Shown: positions 6,719 through 8,656 of the stretch, one piece after another
Position numbering within the stretch: position 1 is the stretch's first letter
Layout of the letters: the number at the start of each line of letters is the position of its first letter
Source: Chloroflexota bacterium
GTDB taxonomy: Bacteria; Chloroflexota; Anaerolineae; J102
Length of the DNA: 8,656 bases
NCBI GenBank assembly: GCA_013152695.1
Contig: JAADFV010000130.1
Coordinates: 1 to 8,656 of the forward strand
Reading direction: 5' to 3'
Translations under genes and position numbers: made by a program
The notes under the pieces: generated by a model
What the model was told of the DNA's origin: nothing
The model's input: the letters and a program-made list of their open reading frames with translations, nothing else
Database searches by the model: none

Positions 6719-7866
6719 TATTTGTACCCACGTGCCTGCGCGGCCGTTGCCATATCGGCGATGCTGGCCCTACCGTCACTGTAGGTGCTGTGTCCATGCA
6801 CCTCCCCCTGGATATCGTCCAGGGTGATCAACGTCGGCAAAGCATGCCGCTGTGCTGCTTCGATTTCGCCGCGTAGTTCTCGCAATTCCGGCGGTATCCA
6901 GTCCAGTCCCAGGAATTCGTACAGCTCTGCCTCTTCCTCAAAAAAGACTTCGGTTCCGGCCGAGGCCTTGCCGCTGCCGGTGGCGGTAAGACCGTACTCG
7001 TTCAGGCTCCAGCCCTGTTTCAGGGCCAGCTCACGTAACGCCACATTGTGCTCCTTGCTCCCCGTGAAATACTGCAAAGCCGCGCCCCAATGCCGTTTTT
7101 CCACCACGCGCAGGTCACACTCCAGGCCACTGGCCAGGTGGACACGGCTTTTGCTGGGTCCCGAAAGGAGTACCTCGACAACAGTCGGTAAGGTGCGAAA
7201 GGCCGTCATCACATCCTCTGCCCGGTCGCTCACACAGAGGATATCCAGATCCCCCACACTTTCTTTCCACCGCCTTACACTGCCGGCGACCTCGATTTTT
7301 TTGATGGCACCGGAGGGAAGTGCTGTCTGCAAATGGGCGATGATATCCAGAGCAACGGGGCGCGCCACTCCCAACGGCGTCCGTTCCTCTGCTCTCTGTT
7401 CCCACAAGGCGATGCCTTGCAGGATCTTCTCTTCAGACTTGGCGCCAAAGCCCTTGAGGCCACGTATTTGCTGAGCCTCGGCTGCAGCCTTAAGCGCTTC
7501 GACACTGGTGATTCCTAATTCCTTCCAGAGTCGTGCTGCTTTTTTGGGCCCCACACCGGGAATCTTGGTCATTTCCACCACACCCAGGGGTACTTCGGCC
7601 AGCAGTTCCTGCAAATAGGGGATTTCCCCGGTCTCCAAGAGCTGGCTGATGTCTTCGGCAATGGATTTCCCCACGTTGGGGATACGGGTCAACTCACCTG
7701 CTTCGTACAGCGAGTACAAATCTTGCCCCCAATTTTCGATACTTTCGGCCGCATTCATGAAGGCCATGACGCGAAAGCGGTTTTCCTCTTTGATCTGTAA
7801 AATCGTACCGATCAGGCGCAGGGTTTCAGCAACATCCTTATTGCTCAGGCGGGGGGGTGGGGACAT
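6628..7866 (-). CDS. polX: DNA polymerase X (PolX), N-terminal polymerase part, frameshifted within the PHP domain
   Basis: Family X DNA polymerases fill short gaps during base excision repair; bacterial ones carry a C-terminal PHP domain with Mn-dependent 3'-5' exonuclease and AP endonuclease activity. The N-terminal 8-kDa-like domain (about 8-90) includes helix-hairpin-helix IPNVGKSIA (62-70). A second Hh[13 protein letters not shown] (102-113), and a third, [12 protein letters not shown] (137-148), follow. The nucleotidyltransferase core has AGSVRR (194-199), metal-binding D206 and D208 in GDLDIL, and D251 in ECDLRVV. The PHP domain begins at HGHSTYSDG (357-365) and continues to SDHS (387-390) and GITGG (394-398). 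After that the frame turns into unrelated residues and stops at 6628; the true continuation is in the -1 frame. I use the ATG at 7866 rather than the TTG at 7872. A weak GAGAGA precedes it, and a promoter lies at 7935-7963. Confidence 0.9.
   Translation of the reverse strand: MSPPPRLSNKDVAETLRLIGTILQIKEENRFRVMAFMNAAESIENWGQDLYSLYEAGELTRIPNVGKSIAEDISQLLETGEIPYLQELLAEVPLGVVEMTKIPGVGPKKAARLWKELGITSVEALKAAAEAQQIRGLKGFGAKSEEKILQGIALWEQRAEERTPLGVARPVALDIIAHLQTALPSGAIKKIEVAGSVRRWKESVGDLDILCVSDRAEDVMTAFRTLPTVVEVLLSGPSKSRVHLASGLECDLRVVEKRHWGAALQYFTGSKEHNVALRELALKQGWSLNEYGLTATGSGKASAGTEVFFEEEAELYEFLGLDWIPPELRELRGEIEAAQRHALPTLITLDDIQGEVHGHSTYSDGRASIADMATAAQARGYKYWLVSDHSVGLGITGGVERPWPSNVLSFAI
6674..6679 (-). 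other. Internal AGGAGG at the polX frame junction
   Basis: A perfect anti-Shine-Dalgarno complement, AGGAGG followed by GG, encodes the glycines at 397-398 and sits at the point where homology moves from one frame to the other (about 6660-6675). In the downstream frame no ATG, GTG or TTG follows at a useful distance, so it is unlikely to start a second protein. A G-run such as this is also a typical place for a lost base. Confidence 0.5.
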
Positions 7867-7934
7867 AATCAATTCTCTCGAAGTTGCGAAAATGAAGCGG
7901 TGGGCGATAGGGAAGGTACCGGCTCACTCTCTTC

Positions 7935-7963
7935 ATTTTAGCGCATCACTTCTTTTCAGACAA
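7935..7963 (-). promoter_or_regulatory. Sigma-70-type promoter for polX
   Basis: On the minus strand TTGTCT (7958-7963) is followed after exactly 17 bases by TAAAAT (7935-7940). These match the -35 consensus at four of six and the -10 at five of six positions. Transcription would begin near 7928, leaving a leader of about 60 bases. This makes polX an independent transcription unit, separate from the aminotransferase gene upstream. Confidence 0.6.
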
Positions 7964-7973
7964 TACCGGTATT
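7962..7973. promoter_or_regulatory. Perfect 12-bp palindrome overlapping the polX -35 box, possible operator
   Basis: AATACCGGTATT is self-complementary without a spacer and covers the last two bases of the -35 hexamer. A dimeric repressor bound here would block RNA polymerase. It does not match the LexA box forms I know (CGAAC-N4-GTTCG or CTG-N10-CAG), so the binding protein is unknown. Confidence 0.4.
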
Positions 7974-8011
7974 TTGCCTGGTATGTAATAACTTCACCAT
8001 CCTCAATTTTC

Positions 8012-8656
8012 TCATTTAGCCAAGGTCTGCAATATGTCTGCCAGTACTTGCCGCACTTGTCTCAACTCCTCCCGGGTGATGACGAGCGGGGGGAGAAAAC
8101 GAAGGACGGTGGGGCCAGCAGGGAGGGCCAGAATCCCCTGCCCTTCTAAGGCTTTGAGTACCGGCGTTACTTTAATGCGCAAATCGTCTCCCACCATCAG
8201 TCCCAGTCCACGCACCTCACGAATCAAGCGTGAATTGATGGCTGCTAACTCGGCCCGGAACCAGGCCCCGAGGCTGGCAGCACGCTCGACCAGCCCCTCC
8301 GATACAAGCACATCCAGGGTAGCCGAGGCCGCGGCACAAGCGAGGGGATTACCGCCAAAGGTACTGCCATGGCTGCCGGCCGGCAGAGCCCCCACGCGCT
8401 CGCCCAGCAAGCAAGCCCCAACAGGAAAACCACCGCCCAAAGATTTGGCTATGGGCATGAGGTCGGGGATGACGCCCACATGTTCGTGGGCCCACATACG
8501 CCCGGTACGCCCTAGCCCTGTCTGCACCTCGTCGATGATGAGCAGAGCCCCCCGTTCATGTGCCCACTGCGCCGCTTGTTGGATGAAGGTGGGATCGAGG
8601 ACGCGGACACCACCTTCGCCCTGCACCACCTCCAGGAGAATTGCCGCTGTTTCCTC
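8012..8656 (-). CDS. Class III PLP aminotransferase, ArgD/LysJ type (C-terminal part; 5' end beyond window)
   Basis: This is the last 214 residues of a PLP enzyme that transaminates acetylornithine or a LysW-bound semialdehyde in arginine/lysine synthesis in the cytoplasm. Roughly 180 N-terminal residues lie beyond the right edge. Visible landmarks are VVQGEGGVRV, the PLP ring-binding aspartate in LLIIDEVQTGLGRTGRMWA, the Schiff-base lysine in PIAKSLGGGFPVGA, and the phosphate-binding SHGSTFGGNPLACAAA. The ending EVRGLGLMVG followed by LALPAGPTVLRFLPPLVIT resembles LysJ from Thermus as I remember it, and LysW-type enzymes are expected in Chloroflexota; ArgD is the alternative. An unusual point is LLEVVQGEGG where most members have EPVQGEGG. 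No LysW or other arg/lys gene is visible in the window, so context does not decide. There is no terminator with a T-run after the stop. Confidence 0.9.
   Translation of the reverse strand, partial: EETAAILLEVVQGEGGVRVLDPTFIQQAAQWAHERGALLIIDEVQTGLGRTGRMWAHEHVGVIPDLMPIAKSLGGGFPVGACLLGERVGALPAGSHGSTFGGNPLACAAASATLDVLVSEGLVERAASLGAWFRAELAAINSRLIREVRGLGLMVGDDLRIKVTPVLKALEGQGILALPAGPTVLRFLPPLVITREELRQVRQVLADILQTLAK

Noticed and set aside
6785..7474. 229-residue plus-strand open frame
   Set aside because: It lies opposite the polymerase domain of polX and has a serine/arginine-rich shadow composition.

Overview
The window looks like bacterial chromosome from the phylum Chloroflexota (Anaerolineae or Caldilineae type). 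This placement is an inference of moderate strength. It rests on a class III aminotransferase whose C-terminal half resembles LysJ of the LysW lysine/arginine route, a Family X DNA polymerase of the polymerase-plus-PHP type, a lipoprotein resembling glycosidase-like proteins I associate with this group, and an intergenic repeat (TGTCACCCTGAGT ... GAGATTCTTCACTTCG) of a sort I recall from several such genomes. No phage, transposase, CRISPR, rRNA or tRNA gene was seen.

Layout. 1-1392 (minus) is a MocR-type regulator, a GntR winged helix fused to a fold-type I aminotransferase, running off the left edge. 1422-2723 (minus) is a 12-helix MFS transporter ending 29 bases before the regulator starts, so the two probably form one transcript. 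2724-3118 is intergenic: an inverted repeat upstream of the transporter, a decayed palindromic repeat element with a duplicated 19-bp end, a terminator-like hairpin, and a good sigma-70-type promoter. 3119-4102 (plus) is a PfkB-family fructokinase. 4103-4432 is intergenic, with a long-stem inverted repeat, a perfect 12-bp palindrome and possible relics of the same repeat. 4433-6097 (plus) is a lipoprotein with a glycosidase-like barrel whose second catalytic glutamate seems to be missing. 6083-7866 (minus) is a PolX/PHP DNA polymerase split by a frameshift near 6660-6675; its 3' end overlaps the end of the lipoprotein gene by 15 bases. 7867-8011 holds a promoter for polX whose -35 box overlaps a 12-bp palindrome. 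8012-8656 (minus) is the C-terminal part of an ArgD/LysJ-type aminotransferase running off the right edge.

The genes do not form one visible pathway: sugar phosphorylation, a possible surface carbohydrate-binding lipoprotein, DNA repair and amino-acid biosynthesis sit side by side. The best-supported link is the MFS transporter with the MocR regulator. I did not find a convincing new multi-gene system. The points most worth checking are the polX frameshift, which sits on a perfect internal AGGAGG, the apparently inactive glycosidase-like lipoprotein, and the palindromes overlapping promoter elements.
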